A stretch of DNA of 64,000 nucleotides from Cyclina sinensis. Taxonomy: Eukaryota; Mollusca; Bivalvia; Venerida; Veneridae. The stretch covers positions 4,853,080-4,917,079 of the forward strand of contig JAAONU010000004.1 of the NCBI GenBank assembly GCA_012932295.1. Direction: 5' to 3'. Below the pieces are notes generated by a model, which had not been told where the DNA came from, searched no databases, and saw nothing but the letters and a program-made list of their open reading frames with translations. This document shows, piece by piece, positions 1-12,959 of the stretch; position 1 is the stretch's first letter; each line of letters starts with the position of its first letter. The position numbers and the translations under genes are program-made.

Positions 1-81
1 GTGATTTCTCCAAGTAACGGCTTACTTAGTAAAATATTCAAAAAAAGTTAAAATGCTTACCTGTTTAAAATGTTCTTTGAC

Positions 82-386
82 AAGTTTTTATTTAGTTTTC
101 ATTTTCTGATAAGAAAATGCAGGAAAATGCAGAAACTCATTTTTTCACCTGGAGGCCATAGGCATATTTCAAACAAATCTCTTACATTGCATTTTGTTGG
201 TTGGAGTCAATACAGCTTCTCTTAAACTTATGTATTAAAGTCTTTAAGAGAAGCTGTATTGACTCCAACCAACGAAATGCAAAAAATGCAATGTAAGAGA
301 TTTGTTTGAAATATGCCTATGGCCTCCAGGTGAAAAAATGCTTTTCTGCATTTTCTTATCAGAAAATGAAAACTAAATAAAAACTT
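82..386. repeat. Foldback element: 145-bp inverted repeat with short spacer
   Basis: The arm at about 82-226 is repeated in reverse complement at about 243-386, with a spacer near 16 bp. Arm identity is high from the outer 'aagtttttatttag' to the inner 'ctcttaaa'; the main differences are small indels in the A-rich part near 120-150. Such a structure is typical of a foldback or MITE-type non-autonomous element, or of a recent inverted duplication. No target-site duplication was recognised at the outer ends and no ORF is present. The transcript would form a long hairpin. Confidence 0.85.
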
Positions 387-399
387 ATGTCAGTTTTTT

Positions 400-3300
400 T
401 TAAGCGTAGCATATGTATAAGAAATGATTCTAGCTTAAGTCAAAAACTAGCTGATTAATTTAAATGTTTTTTTTTTAAATGATGATATACAATATTTTTT
501 CCTTATACACACTACACAACAAAAAGTAAGTGATACATGTATATTTTATTTGAAATAATGATGCATGTCTCAAAGATCTATAAGATAGCAATCAGAGCAA
601 CATTTTTATGATAGTACTATCAGTTTGAATATGTAGAAATAAGAAAACATACCTTCAGTAACTAGGCTTACATAGCCATAGAGTGTTGTATAATTGATTT
701 AAATTGGTCTTTAACTCAAACAGCAAGATGAATATAAATAACTCATTTGTTTTTCATAATTCTATTTCAGTTTTATATACTTACATGATTTACATAGTAA
801 CAGATTTTCACATTGTACAGATTTTGCATAGTTACAGATTTTACTTAGTTACATATTTGATATACTTTAGTTACAGCTTCTTTGTTTTGCTCATTATACC
901 CCCAGAAAGGAATTTCCACCTTTGACTGTTTACATTTGTTTAAGGGAGGAGTTTTTATAGATAATACTTGAGATATGTATTTGCTCATAGCAAATAAGAA
1001 GTTAGCATAAGTTTTGTTTCTTCTGTCTTCAGATTTTCTTTTTAACAAGGTTATTGAGAAACCTGGTGATTAGATTAGGGTATGTTGCTGTTTATGTAGT
1101 TATGTGGAACAGTTTTCATTCATTTACTTCAGTTAATGTCAAGATGAAACTTAGTATGCAGCAGATGGTTTAAAGAAATAGGTTGGGATCACTTCTCAGA
1201 TCTGTAGGTTCAGGGTCAAGGTCACCAGTTAATGTCAAGGTCTTAGCTTAGATGAAAAGAAAATAATTTCTATGTAGTAAACTATGTTTGAAATGTGGAG
1301 ATGAAACTTAGTTTATAGGTAGGTAAAGATACAGATATGGGGTTAGTAGTTTCAGGGTCAAGTTCACCAGGTTAGTCATAAGAAAACAATTTCAGCTCAG
1401 TAACCTTAGTAAGGAAAGCCATATCAAGCAAACATTAGGTTTATAGGTAGTTCATATGAAGACACAGGTTGGAATTGTTTTTAGGGTCAGAAGCTTCAAG
1501 TTCATTGTCACTAACTGAGATTAGAGAAAAAAGCTTTCTGCTCTAAAAATTCAATTTGGAAGATGTTTGTATGAAATTTGATGTATAGGTAGAGATAGTC
1601 TGATGAAAACAAAGGTTGTGATTGCTGTCTGTGTCATTAGGGTCTAAGTTACTTTTACTGAACATTTAAAACCAGTTTCTGCTTAACAGCTTGAGTTAGT
1701 ATTGAACTTCCCAGGTATAGGTAAAGAAGAGTACTGATACTGTAACTTGATACTTATCACAGCAATTTTAGATTTAGGTAGTCTGTTGTTACTGACTTTG
1801 CCCTTTTTTGTTATATGAACATGCAATTCATAATTTTCAATTCAATATTTTTTTGCCATTTTGGTGGATAGCCATAAGATACAGAAAGGATTTAACTTAT
1901 GTAGAAAACATTAGCTGAAGAATCATGCTCTTTCACGTGTCTTTTACTGTTAATAACTATTTGTCAGAAATATGACCAGTTTATATTTCTGCTTGTTGTA
2001 GGGTGTGTACTGGTTAGGACTCCAGGTAGCATTTCTGTGGCCAGTCACAGTACTATGGTTAACCCTTTTTGTGTTAACTTATTAAAAAATAATGCACTGG
2101 GTCATTGTTTTTTTTTGTAAATTACATTTTAAGAAGGTTCATTATGTTTAAAGAGCATATGTCTTCAGTTGATGAAATATAATGATAAATTTAATCCGAT
2201 ATGCCATGCATAGTGTCTGACATATTTGCAACAATGGCAGCTGTATTTCACTGAAGCTTGGTTCAACATTTTGCCATGTTTCTAAATCCCACTTCCTAGT
2301 TTTTGGAATGAAACAGTCATTCAAAGAACCTCATATCTCAGATGAAACTCTGAACATTTTGAGATATTTAATTTTATTGAATTTTGAATTTTGTGTCATG
2401 TGATTTATTTCAGAAAAAATGGCAACTGGCAAAGTCTTTCATTTGATACAGTTTGATTGTTTGAATTGTACTGTTGTTAGTATGATTTATACTTATGATT
2501 TTTATGTCATAATTAAAATGTTTCATAGACTGTATACATTACATAAGGTGGTTCAGTCTGTGTTAGTAAATGTAATTAAATTTAAATTTATTGTTGAATT
2601 TTTGTTCCATTACTTTACATGTTTTCTTGCAGAAGGTTGGTTTTGTGATTAATGCTGAAGCCCAGACCATACGTCTGAAATGAAAATCACAATTTGTAAC
2701 TATCACGCTCTAGCTGATAGGTAGATAGCACAAATGTTTGATACAGGTTGTGATTTTGATTTCATGAATGTTATGTGGAGTCATTTTTGCTCCACTCATG
2801 GGGCCTACAATAAATTATATAAATATTATCTTCAGTTTCCACAGTTGAAAGAAGAACTTTGTATTCAGATAAGCAGCGATCATTATTCAGTATAAGAAAG
2901 TGCTCTGGTTCGCATTTTATAATTGGCATAGAAATATCACATTTATTGATACCTATATATTTAATAGCTGTTTCTAGAGGTGATGGTTCGAATCATTAAA
3001 CCGAAATTCAGCATTATCTTCCAAGCTCTTTTTTGGTATCAGTACTGGCCTGAAGTCCAGGAAACAGTCATTTGAAGCAGTTTTATCTTTGTGGCATTTT
3101 TGAGAAGAAAAAGTCAAAATTATGTTCAGTACTTTAATTTCATCTCTTAACTTCTTCCATCGAGAATAGTGCCTTTTCTCTAAATTCAGTTATGGAATGA
3201 TATTTGTTATATAAGGTGTTGCAGAATACATCTTTAATAATACTGTCTGAAACTTGAACATGTTAAGTACACAAGCACTTTCAAATCTGGTTAGTAAGAT

Positions 3301-4090
3301 TAAATCTGTGTTCATTTCCTGTATTGAAAACCAAGCTTGTCTTCATAAGAAGTGTTTGTTTTGTTGTTTTTTTTTAACAAAAGCAGAATCAGACAGTTTA
3401 AATCACTGTATCTCTCTATTGTTTACCAGTTATCTTCCATTCCAAAGTTTTACATGAACAATGGATAGGTCATCATATTTGCATATAGAACACTTCATAT
3501 TGAGCATATTGTTAACACTGGGAATCGTTTGTCTAAGCAGTATTTTAATCAACATTTATGTCTTTAAAATTACTTTAAAACTTGCTGTCAGATTTTGAGT
3601 ATATAAAAGTACAACATTTTTGCCAGTGATATTGAAATGACTTAGCTTTTTGTTGGTGATGGATGATACATTTTTTCTGAGATTTTGTGTACATCCTATT
3701 GTCAGTGTCGTAGACTTGATTTTTCTGTTACCAAAATGATGCGTAACTTCAAAAGTAGCCATTTATGCAGACACAAGTGAAAGGTTGTCTTTGCCTACCA
3801 GGACCCTGATATTTGTAAGCACATTGTTGCTTATGATTCTGACATAAAAAACCAGAAACACTGAAGCAGATTGTTTTTTTCACTTTCTCTTTTATGGAAA
3901 ACACATGCTTCTTTAGCCTGTGGGAACTGAAGCTTAGTAAGATTGATTCAGAATTATTTGTCTGTTTTCTGTCATTAGTATGCTCAATATTAATTTTGTT
4001 GGAATGAGAATAATACTTTACACCTCATGTGTTCAGAATATGGATGATGTGACTTAAAAAGCACAATAAAAAGAATAATGAATTATTAAT
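400..4090. other. Gene-free AT-rich stretch; no supported coding exon
   Basis: All open frames here are short (under 80 codons), rich in F, L, I, Y and C, and lack domain-like sequence. A degenerate repeat occupies 1130-1660. An AATAAA at 4065-4070 would allow the region to be the long 3' UTR of a plus-strand gene lying to the left, but nothing else supports this. Otherwise I see nothing. Confidence 0.5.
1130..1660. repeat. Degenerate tandem repeat, about 150-170 bp unit
   Basis: Three to four diverged units share 'gggtcaaggtcaccag', 'gaaacttagtttataggtag' and 'aagaaaa..aatttc' blocks in the same order (near 1210, 1345 and 1490). The 'caaggtcac' motif is characteristic of abundant dispersed repeats in bivalve genomes. 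Confidence 0.5.
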
Positions 4091-4985
4091 GACTTCTTGT
4101 TGTATTACTCAAACACCAATGAAGGGATTTACTTTAAACTTCATAAGATGATAGAGGACACTGAGAGTAAGTGGAGTGCACAAGAACCATAACTTACCTT
4201 GTCTACATTTCTCATTATCTCCCCTTAGTACATATTGCTTGTCTGGGGCATAACTCTAAAACTATGAGAGGCAATTAGTTGATATTTGGCACATTGATAG
4301 AGGCGTGGGAGGGAGTGCATAATAATTGTCTGAGAACCATAACTCTAGCTGTCCCCATTTGTTAGTTATTTCCCTTTACAAGTTTTGTGTGTCACAATGC
4401 TTGTCCAGAGCAAAACTTAAGAATCTTAAATGGGATTTAGTTGATATTTAAGGTACTGATAAAAAGTGCATACATGAAATGCAGTGTTTGAATAATTGTA
4501 ACTCTGCCTTGCCCAATTTTAAGTTATCTCGCTTAATTACATCTTTAGTGCTTGTCCGATTTTGTCCGGAGTATAGTTCAAAAACCAATGAAGGGATTTA
4601 CTTTAAACTTCATAAGATGATAGAGGACATTGAGTGTTAGTGCATTGCAAAAGAACCATAACTCCTCTACTTTTCTCAGTATCTCCTCTTAGTACATTTG
4701 CTTGTAGCGGGTATTTTTCTAAAACTAATAAAGGCATTAAGTTGATATTGGGCACATTGATTGAGGGTTATGGTAAGAAGTAAAATGTTTAAGAATAATG
4801 TCTCAAGCTGCCCCAAATTTTGAGTTATTTCCCTTCATAATTTGTGTTACTGTTGAAATGCTTATCCTAAGCACATTTCTAAAATAATAAAATGGATTGG
4901 AAGAGCAAGACCTAGGGCTTAGATATTTTGCATGAAGTGTCATCTAGAGGCCCTCTACCATGATAGTTCAAATTATACCCCTGGG
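4090..4985. repeat. Degenerate tandem repeat (cataactct / ttatctccctt family)
   Basis: About five diverged units of roughly 155 bp carry 'agaaccataactct', 'cccatttt.agttat' and 'gcttgtccgg' blocks. The block starting 'accaatgaagggatttac' occurs at about 4119 and again about 464 bp later, which is three unit lengths. The tail at 4895-4985 belongs to another dispersed bivalve repeat ('gcttagatattttgcatgaag', 'ctagaggccctctacca'). Confidence 0.65.
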
Positions 4986-5309
4986 ATGAAAATAAAAATA
5001 TTCCAGCGGCTCTATGACATCGCCGTCATAATCGTTATATATTTAAATATGGATCGTCTCTCAAACTGATCAGATGAAAAACAATAGGAAATTATCTATG
5101 ATACATTCATCACCAACAATTGAAAGTCTCCTCTGAGGTAATACGGAGATGTGTAAACTAAACTACTTTGAATCTGTTTTATTACACGGGCGTATTACTA
5201 TTAATGGAGTTTTGCTGTATTCTGTGCGCCTTACTCACGGAAGGTTCCGACGATTGCCGAGTTGGAACGATCGGTAATTACTGGATAATTTACAGTAAAT
5301 TAAAGCCCT

Positions 5310-7177
5310 GATGTGGGTAACTTGCAGTAGCATTTGTATCTTCGATCTGATATCGGCTGGTAAACTCTCATCCTTGGTCTCAGTCATTTTTCTGACGTAT
5401 CCTTTTTCGTAGAAACTTGTTTTAAAATCACCTGGTTCTATTATGGCTTACTTGACACCAGTCCTGTAATTTTCACGTCTGCTTGAGAAAAAATCAGTTG
5501 TTGATTTGTCATTTTTTTGCAAAGGAAAGAGATTGGACCTGTATTTTTTCTAGTTATAAACATGCAGACGTTTTCATTGGATAGGATACAGTAAATAAAT
5601 GTTCCTTTCAAAATCATGTTTGAATTTTACTGCTTGTGAATAATTTACTTTTCAAATCTGTGAAAATTCTCTTACCTTAGTAGGTTGAAGGCTTCCACGC
5701 CATATTTGGAGACGGCGTATGCCGCGTTAAATGCCGCAAGTCTTCCTTCAACACTAGATGCATTAACAACTCGTCCCCTCTCTTTTAAAACCTTTTCTCA
5801 ACATTATGACACCAACTAAATTTACAACTAGTGTGTTTTCAAAGTCCTGTCTAGATAACAAGTTAATGGGTCTAATAACCCCCATTATTCCTGCATTGTT
5901 GACAACCGCCCAAAGTCCTGTACATGTGAAATGCTGTAATGCCCAGTAACTGACAAGGGAAGTAATTAGATCAAGTTTTACTTCTTTGACTACGTCGACG
6001 CCATGGTCTTCGATTTTATCTTTCTTAACAAAGGACATGGAATTATGTCTTACAATCATACGTTTGCCTTTTTATGTGATATTTTACAAATGTCATTCGC
6101 AGGCTTAGTCTTGAACTGGTGTCCTGGGGAGATAATTTGATTGACTTCCTGTCCGTTACAAGTGGGAAAAAATATGTAATAGACATTTAAAAATATGCAA
6201 ACCAAAAATTCCAAATCATTGCAGTCTGTAGAATCTGAGTCCACTCTCAGGCCACTTCTGTGAAAGTAGATTTGATTGGCTATATATTTTCTTCTTTTTT
6301 TCGAATTATGTTACAAACTTGGGAAAACATTATACGTAGTGATAGTTCAAGCTTGACATGCTGGTTTCAATACATTACATGGTAGATTCTAGCCAACCGT
6401 ATGCAAACTTTCTCATACGGAACAACTCGACTGACTCCGGAATTTTCTGTTACAGTAACATCGTAGGAATACGGCGCAGGAATAAAATAAATAAATAAAT
6501 AAAATAAATGATAAAAAAGGTAATACATGTATAATATATTGAAAGTAGTTTTAAAATGTCTCCATTTTACATCAGATTCAGTTCTCGGAGAAATCGGTGG
6601 TGACTACTGAGTGCATAAGTTCTATTATGTATAACTGACATTATGACATTCTGAAAATCTATACAAAAAATGAATAACGCCAGTTTTTAGTTTCGGTTTG
6701 ACAATTATCTGTGTTTTTCGGTAGATGCCTCCTCGCTATTTCAATTGCCTTGTCCACTGATGGATCCTCAGCATGGCTCATGAATCTTATAACAATAGAT
6801 TTTATCCACAAACATTACCACGTGCTCTTTTGTTATATACTTGTTTGTGGTGACAATGTAGCTGTACTTCTTTGTTAAATAATGCAAATGTGAGTGGGCA
6901 GGGATCCATCATGCGTCTCTTGGAACATCTATTTCAATAGTTTCAAATTAGATGAACTTTCCTCGTTGAATTTTTGCACCGTGGCTTTGGCAAGACAACA
7001 AGTAAAGACATTGCGTTTCATCTTCTCCAACATCTTAGCAAGCTCATGTCCAGATCCATTGTCGCACCCGGTTACAAGAACATACCGTTCATCATAACTG
7101 CTATTTTTCAATTGCCTTAACACCCATTCAGCCCCGAAAGTAAATATCAGTACAACAGTAAACATTAATAAATACAT
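5310..7177 (-). pseudogene. Decayed paralog of the neighbouring SDR (retinol dehydrogenase-like) gene
   Basis: Exons homologous to exons 1-3 of the intact SDR gene at 8066-12173 lie in the same order and strand. Exon 1 starts at ATG 7175-7177 with a membrane-anchor-like N-terminus and a cofactor motif TGCDNGSG. Its reading frame then shifts, and about 140 bp of unrelated sequence (around 6770-6910) separates it from its C-terminal part near 6715-6770. The donor that should follow this part reads AT instead of GT. Exon 2 (about 5690-5931) retains WAVVNNAG and, in another frame, the YAVSK active site, so it has a frameshift; its own donor GTAAG is intact. Exon 3 (about 5310-5478) retains an EPG motif but has an in-frame TAA. 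No convincing exons 4-5 were found. Together the lesions make a functional product very unlikely. It is a tandem duplicate that died after copying of the introns, hence DNA-level rather than retroposed. Confidence 0.8.
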
Positions 7178-7423
7178 ACTGAATTTTCGAGTCAATTAAT
7201 AAGAAAAATTGGCAATCAGCTGCAGGACTGCAAAATTTAAATTTTAAATGTGTGAAAAGTAGTCTAAGTTATGCAAAAACAGACAAGTACAGTGCAAAAC
7301 ACTGCCATGCAACACTTCATCTGTTACATATCATTAAGCAATCTTACATACTGCATAATGTGTTCTCCACGATGAATTAATTTCTAGATGAAATGTACAA
7401 ATAGGTTTTCTTTTCACTCAAAC

Positions 7424-7433
7424 TTTATTTATT
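7424..7433 (-). promoter_or_regulatory. Possible poly(A) signals for the SDR gene
   Basis: Two overlapping AATAAA hexamers on the minus strand (plus-strand TTTATT at 7424-7429 and 7428-7433) lie about 635 bp beyond the SDR stop codon. The distance is long but plausible; no closer exact hexamer was noticed. Confidence 0.3.
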
Positions 7434-7569
7434 GCTTTCTTAACTTTGCAATTAGTGCAAATATTGTGTCTGACCAGTTGTAGCAACAACCTGGAACGAA
7501 CCCTCCAAAAAAAATTGTCAAAGAAATTCAAGATAACAGATACTGACAAAAACAAAGAATAATAAAAGT

Positions 7570-7640
7570 GCCAATAACAAAACAAAAAAAACAAAAAACA
7601 AAAAAAAAAAAACAAAAAAAAAAAAAACAAAAAAAAAACA
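7570..7640. repeat. A-rich low-complexity tract
   Basis: Runs of A interrupted by single C residues. On the minus strand this gives the spurious phenylalanine-rich frame at 7418-7630. Confidence 0.9.
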
Positions 7641-8065
7641 CGAAAATCATGTGATTTGGTCCGTTTGATACTACAGAAAGGGGCGTGTAAGTCTGATTAG
7701 TATGTGTACATGTACTTTTATCTCTTCAAATCGTCCTTTTTTAACATAAAACAAAAGTATAATGGTTTTAAGAATCTTCTTATGCATTTATATAGAGATA
7801 TTTTGTTACTTTCCAAAAACTTTATATAATTTCTGTAGCTTCTACATAACCACTACTATGCGCGTTTTATATGTATATAGTTTATTATGCATAGACAATA
7901 CAGTCTATGAGCATACATACAGCATACGTATATTGTGTTCTACCTCTGCACCTTCATAAATACATACATTGTCTGTTTTCATTAGTCAGTTACACATGTA
8001 TGTACTTTCATTCTGGTTCAGGTCAATAACGTTTCTTAAAGTACCCATTAGCGACTGAAATGTTA

Positions 8066-11000
8066 TCAATTTTTCAGCATCCTTACAATCACCCGGTCAC
8101 TTATCCATTCTGGTAGCATCCATAAAGGCCGAAAAATGAAATTTGCATCAAATCCAACAAGATACCTTAAATAAAAAAAATGTTTAGGAGTAGTAATTGT
8201 TCTATTTAAAACTATCTTGCACTTACTGTCAGAAATTACAACATAGTTTATTAGATACGTGTACGTAATTCAATGGGTGTCATGTTAAATCCTTATTTAA
8301 AATCTGAATGAGAGCAAATGGTGCATTTTATCTCATTGACTAGAAACACTACTTTAATGCATGTTATGCTTTTAATGTCATATACTTTGCAGTCTAATGT
8401 AAAGCATGTAATGCTCTAAATATTGTATATTTTAGACTGATTTACTGCGTGTTATAGCTTGATTTCACATATATTTTACAACAATTTCTGCTTCAGTTAT
8501 TTTTTCACTTTTATTATGGTGCATGTTTCTGTTACATGTATTTCTATTCATGTTGACAATATTATGATCGTATCAGTATGCGAATGATAAAATATTTAAT
8601 TCATACACTGATAGGCAAGCAGTATCTTTGCAAGTAAAATAGAATCTGTCTCACTTAATCTTTAGAAAACCTTTTCAAGTCACCATAAATACATTATCAG
8701 TAGCCCTCTTGTTTGAACATGAAAACCACTACCAACAACAAAAACATAGGAACAAAATTGTTAAACTCTGTGTTACATGTTTCCATGAAATCACAGTCTA
8801 ACTATATTTTCTAACAAATGGAAATACCTTTTCTTTGGAAACTTGGTAACGATTGCGTCAACGTAAGCATCAACTACATCGGACACTTTCGAGGATGCGA
8901 CCTTGTTAACGAAGCGATATAACTGTTCAGTTACTGGAATAAACCAACCAGAATTACACGATGCATTATTTGCTTAACACTAGTAATGGTGAATTTAGTA
9001 AATTTATTAATCTTTAGTTTATACCAAATTTATTTTAGTTCGATTGTGTAGGAAGCTTTTTAGCTTATAGACACACTCCCGAATCCGTTCCTGGAACTAA
9101 CTAGTACTAAGCAATGAGTGTAAAGTTTCTTGCTCAAGGAAACAACGGCATGCCCCTGACTGGGTTTGAACCCATGCGGCTAGCAGTCCTTTGACTACTA
9201 GTCCGACGCGTTAACCACTCGGCCACGCCGCCACGTCTATCTTTTAATCACGTTAATCGTTATCACGTTATCACGTTAATCTTTTATTCAATTCATTTAT
9301 AGGATCATTTATTGAAAAATGAATAGCGAATATTGCAGGCCAATATCATCCTAGACGGGTATGTTAGCCATACTCTGCAGTGGTCGCAGAGAAAAAACAA
9401 TGTTGCTTACAACAGGGTCAAGGTTGAACACGCAGTGGTAAAACAATATATTTTAGATTAAAACGAAGACCTAGGCAAAAGTGAGCTAGTATGGCATGAT
9501 TGCAAAAACCTTGTAAGTCTTAGGTGAAATTTTTTTTTTTCTGGACAGAAAAAAGCCAACGTTGAGCGTATGCATTAGGCTTCGAACTAGAAAAATAAGA
9601 TAATCTGCTAGTTTAAGTTTCTGTAAGAAAAAGGTCAGCAGCCTTCACATCTTAATTATTATAATTTTAAGCTGGTACGTTCTTCCGCACAAAAACGTAC
9701 AAGGTTTGTTACGTCGCAAGTGGAAAGAAAACTTACGCATGTCCACTATATTGGATGGTAAACTGACCCGTATATCTGATGGCAACTGTTCAATTTTTGC
9801 CTCTATTTTTCTTCTGTAGGCAACTTCGTTCATCAGTGGAGTCCGGTAAAATCCAGGTTCTATAATATGGACACTTACATCCGAATTTCTAGAAAGGTTT
9901 TCACGTCTGGAGATAAACAATACAAACAGATAATTACGATAAGATTATACTTTGGGTTTTGATTTCCAAATATAAATCTGGACAACACCCCACCCCACCC
10001 CCTGCTACCCACACCCTTCCAAAGTATGATTCTAACTTGTATCTAGGCATAGTAAGTGGTTACAAATAAACAGTGGCTCGAGGTATGGGTTTCAATCCAC
10101 TTTATCAGAGAATTGTAACTATTGCGTTAAGAATAAACGTCGTTGTTTTATTTAGATAAAAACGAAACAAGTTGTAACTTAAGTGGTCTCTCTCGTCTTG
10201 GGACTTTTTAAGTGTGTGTGTGTGTGGGGGGGAATATAATTATATAGATTTGTCCGTATGTATGTACGGTGTTCTATCATTTTGTCCAATCAAACACTGG
10301 TGAACGCTTGGGCCTCTATTCACGAAACTTCATAGGATTATTGTACATATGACCCTTTCTGATTTTGTGGTCACTAGGTAAAAAATCAAGATCAGAGTGG
10401 TCACCTGTATAAAATCGTTGTCCATTAAATAGTTGGCGAACGCCTGAACCTAGATTAGAAGAACCTCATGGGATTATTAATCGATACCAGTAAATGACCC
10501 TAACTGATTTTAAGTTTACAAAGTTGATGGCCAAGGTCAAAGTGACAGCCTGTGTTAATTCCTTTTCCGATTAATAAATACTGGTAAGCACTCTGGCCTA
10601 GATTCACAAAACTTGGTAGTGACATTTTGGATGAACAGTAGGTAACCCTTATAGATTTTGAGGTCAGTAGGTCACAATGGAAGTCATTTGTTTACATTTG
10701 TTTGTTTTTATAATGAATGCCCGTGTTTCATAAGCAACATACGGCTTTTAGTGGGATAGAGGAACGACATATTTACTTGTTTTATTGTTTAAAGTCTCAC
10801 ATAAAGGCTGTTACGTGGTTAGAATTTAATTTTGATGTTCAACATTCTTAAACCAATATCTAAACGAAGGCAATTATTTTAGATTGAAAGTCAAAAAATA
10901 AATTCTCATTCATTTCTTTACAGAAGAAACAATAAACATTATTTTGTTTCGTCCTATAATGTTCAAAGAAATATTCTGCAAACCTGAGAACATCTGAGAA

Positions 11001-12173
11001 TGCTTCGACGCCATATTTGGAAACGCAGTATGCCGGAGCTGCAAACGCAAACCTTCCCATAATGCTTGCGGTGTTTATTATACGTCCCTTTGCTTTTTCG
11101 ACCAATGGCATACAGGCTTTCGTTACCATTATAACACCATACAAATTCACCGCCATTAATTGATCATAATCCTGCCTTAGGTGCCAAGCAGTTGGACCTA
11201 CATCACCAATGACTCCTGCATTGTTTACAACCGCCCATAAACCTTATATATATATATAAAATAAAATAATTGTAGGACTTAAAAAGGCTGATAACAATGA
11301 GGCGTCTCTTGAATGTACTGCTTCACCCATTTTGGAAAGAAAAAAAAAAGCGAAATGTGATGTATTAACCGATAAAAGACCAGATTAAACTTATTTCGAC
11401 TAGAAAGCAACTGATATTTATCTCACTAGAAGTCGGAATCCTGGGTTAAAATCAATTACTACGCCAAAAAAGTTTAGAAAGTGAAAAGTCACTGAAGACA
11501 CTCACTCCCGGTGTGATTTAAACCAGTCACCTCCAGATCTAGAGTCACGTGTTTTACCCCTTAAAGACATCTCTTCCATTAACCGGTATATAAGAATTAA
11601 CTATGTGACTGAATAAAACCTACCAAAGAATCAAACTGTTCAATGTAACACAGTGTTTAGTAATGATACACAATTTTGGAAAAATACATGTACCTAAATG
11701 TACGACTTTTTATACAAGGTATTAGCAAACAGGAAAAACATTGGTTATTGTTAGAGATAGTAGATATTTCAGATAGTTAAGATGGAGGACAACGCAGCAA
11801 ATAATGCTCAAAATATTGAACAATATGGAGGTCATGAAATTATGCATGTACCTTTGTCTCCTGGAATCTTCGATCTCACTATCTCCATTGCTTGTGCAAT
11901 GCTTTCATCACTGGAAACATCCATCTGCACCGCAGTCACATTAGCCGAGCACTCACTCTTTAAATTCTCTACACCTGTATTATTCAGGCAACATGCAAAT
12001 ATCTTAAAGCCTAATACATCAAGTTGTTTCACAAGTAAATTACCGAAACCTGTATCGCAACCTGTCACCAACACATGTTTTTCAGTGTAACGTCCAACAG
12101 AAAGCTTTCTCAACACCTTTGAATAAAAAATCCAGCTTATAAAGCATATCGTTAGGAAACCCAGTAAGAACAT
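8066..12173 (-). CDS. Short-chain dehydrogenase/reductase, retinol / 17-beta-HSD type (five exons, 318 aa)
   Basis: CDS exons, in transcription order: 12173-11852, 11242-10984, 9906-9737, 8933-8828, 8165-8066 (stop TGA 8066-8068). All introns have GT-AG borders and phases agree, giving exactly 319 codons. ATG 12171-12173 is chosen because it opens directly on a hydrophobic N-terminal anchor (about residues 1-17). The frame stays open upstream to a TTG at 12224, but that adds no homology. Visible motifs: cofactor loop TGCDTGFG (37-44), NNAG (114-117), catalytic N140, S167, Y179 and K183 (YCVSK), and EPG (210-212). The length and C-terminus match SDR9C-type retinol/hydroxysteroid dehydrogenases (about 317 aa), which are membrane-bound ER enzymes oxidising or reducing retinoids or steroids with NAD(P). 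The substrate cannot be read from the sequence. A dead tandem copy lies downstream; introns carry a SINE and tandem repeats. Confidence 0.93.
9050..9233 (-). mobile_element. tRNA-Ser-like SINE in the SDR intron
   Basis: Read on the minus strand from 9233, the sequence begins like a serine-type tRNA (A box 'gtggccgagtggttaacgc', B box 'gggttcaaacccag') and continues into a non-tRNA core ('ttgtttccttgagcaag', 'cattgcttagtac'). The anticodon arm is disrupted, so it is a SINE head rather than a tRNA gene. It may belong to the V-SINE or MetaSINE groups known in molluscs, but I cannot confirm which. Confidence 0.65.
10260..10700. repeat. Degenerate tandem repeat, about 155 bp unit, in SDR intron 2
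   Basis: Three diverged units share the order 'gcctagattcacaaaactt', 'taggtaaccct..tgattttgaggtcagtaggt' and 'caaggtcaaagtgac'. This is one of the widespread bivalve dispersed repeats. Confidence 0.6.
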
Positions 12174-12399
12174 TTTAAAGAACCTTATTGAAGATATGGA
12201 AGTCCTAAATAGTTTAAGATTCAATGTTAAACTTTGTTAAAATTTGTGTCAATGTAAAGCGTTATCATTTTGCCTGTTGTAAGACGAGCCTACCATAAAC
12301 ATGTCAAGGTTCTTTGCATTATTTATACCGTGAATAACACGAAATGTAACTTATAAAGTGAAATCCAAATGTAATACCTGTTCGACAATGAAATGCTCT

Positions 12400-12790
12400 C
12401 AAAATGCAATTTGAGACTTTTCTGCTAGAAAAAGATGTCGTGTTTCATGGCATGCGACATTTCTTTACTTCAGGCGCGACAGAAATGTCTGTCGCATTTG
12501 CTCCTCTGTATTTCGACTTTTCACATTTTCACCCCGAAACCCTTCGAGGCAAAAACACGACAAATCGTTTTTTTTCGCATTTTAAATTGTCTTTGCATTT
12601 TTGCGCCACCAGCCGAAAATGCGAAGGAATATCTTTCGGCAGATACATTGAAATGTCGCGTACGTGGTGCCCTGTTATGTCGTGTTTCGACCTTTCTTGC
12701 CCCGCCAATCGAAAGGCAAAAATACGACATTTTTGTATTTTCACCCATGCAGTTTTGACCCTCCAGGCGAAAACATGACAAGCCAGAAAT
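12400..12790. repeat. Diverged palindrome-rich repeat (tcgtgtttcgac / gcgaaaa family)
   Basis: Relatively GC-rich block with recurring 'gtcgtgttt', 'tcgcattt', 'ccgaaaatgcgaa' and 'aatacgaca' words, several of them reverse complements of each other (for example 'gcgacagaaatgtctgtcgc' near 12473). Overlapping frames are open on both strands, as expected of a repeat without coding constraint. It lies just 5' of the SDR gene. Confidence 0.5.
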
Positions 12791-12959
12791 CAGCAACCAT
12801 AGTAAACATATGATTGCATATAACTAGCTTTAAAATATTTGGTTGTTTGGTTGTTAAAAAAAAGAAAAAAAGGCAAAGTCGCAAATTAATATCCCCCGCC
12901 GAATAATGCAAATTTAGCTCAAAGCAATGTTACAATTTATTACCTGTCATTATCTTGAT

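Noticed and set aside
9150..9233. tRNA-Ser gene on the minus strand
   Set aside because: A and B boxes are present, but the anticodon arm cannot form a normal stem and a SINE-like core follows.
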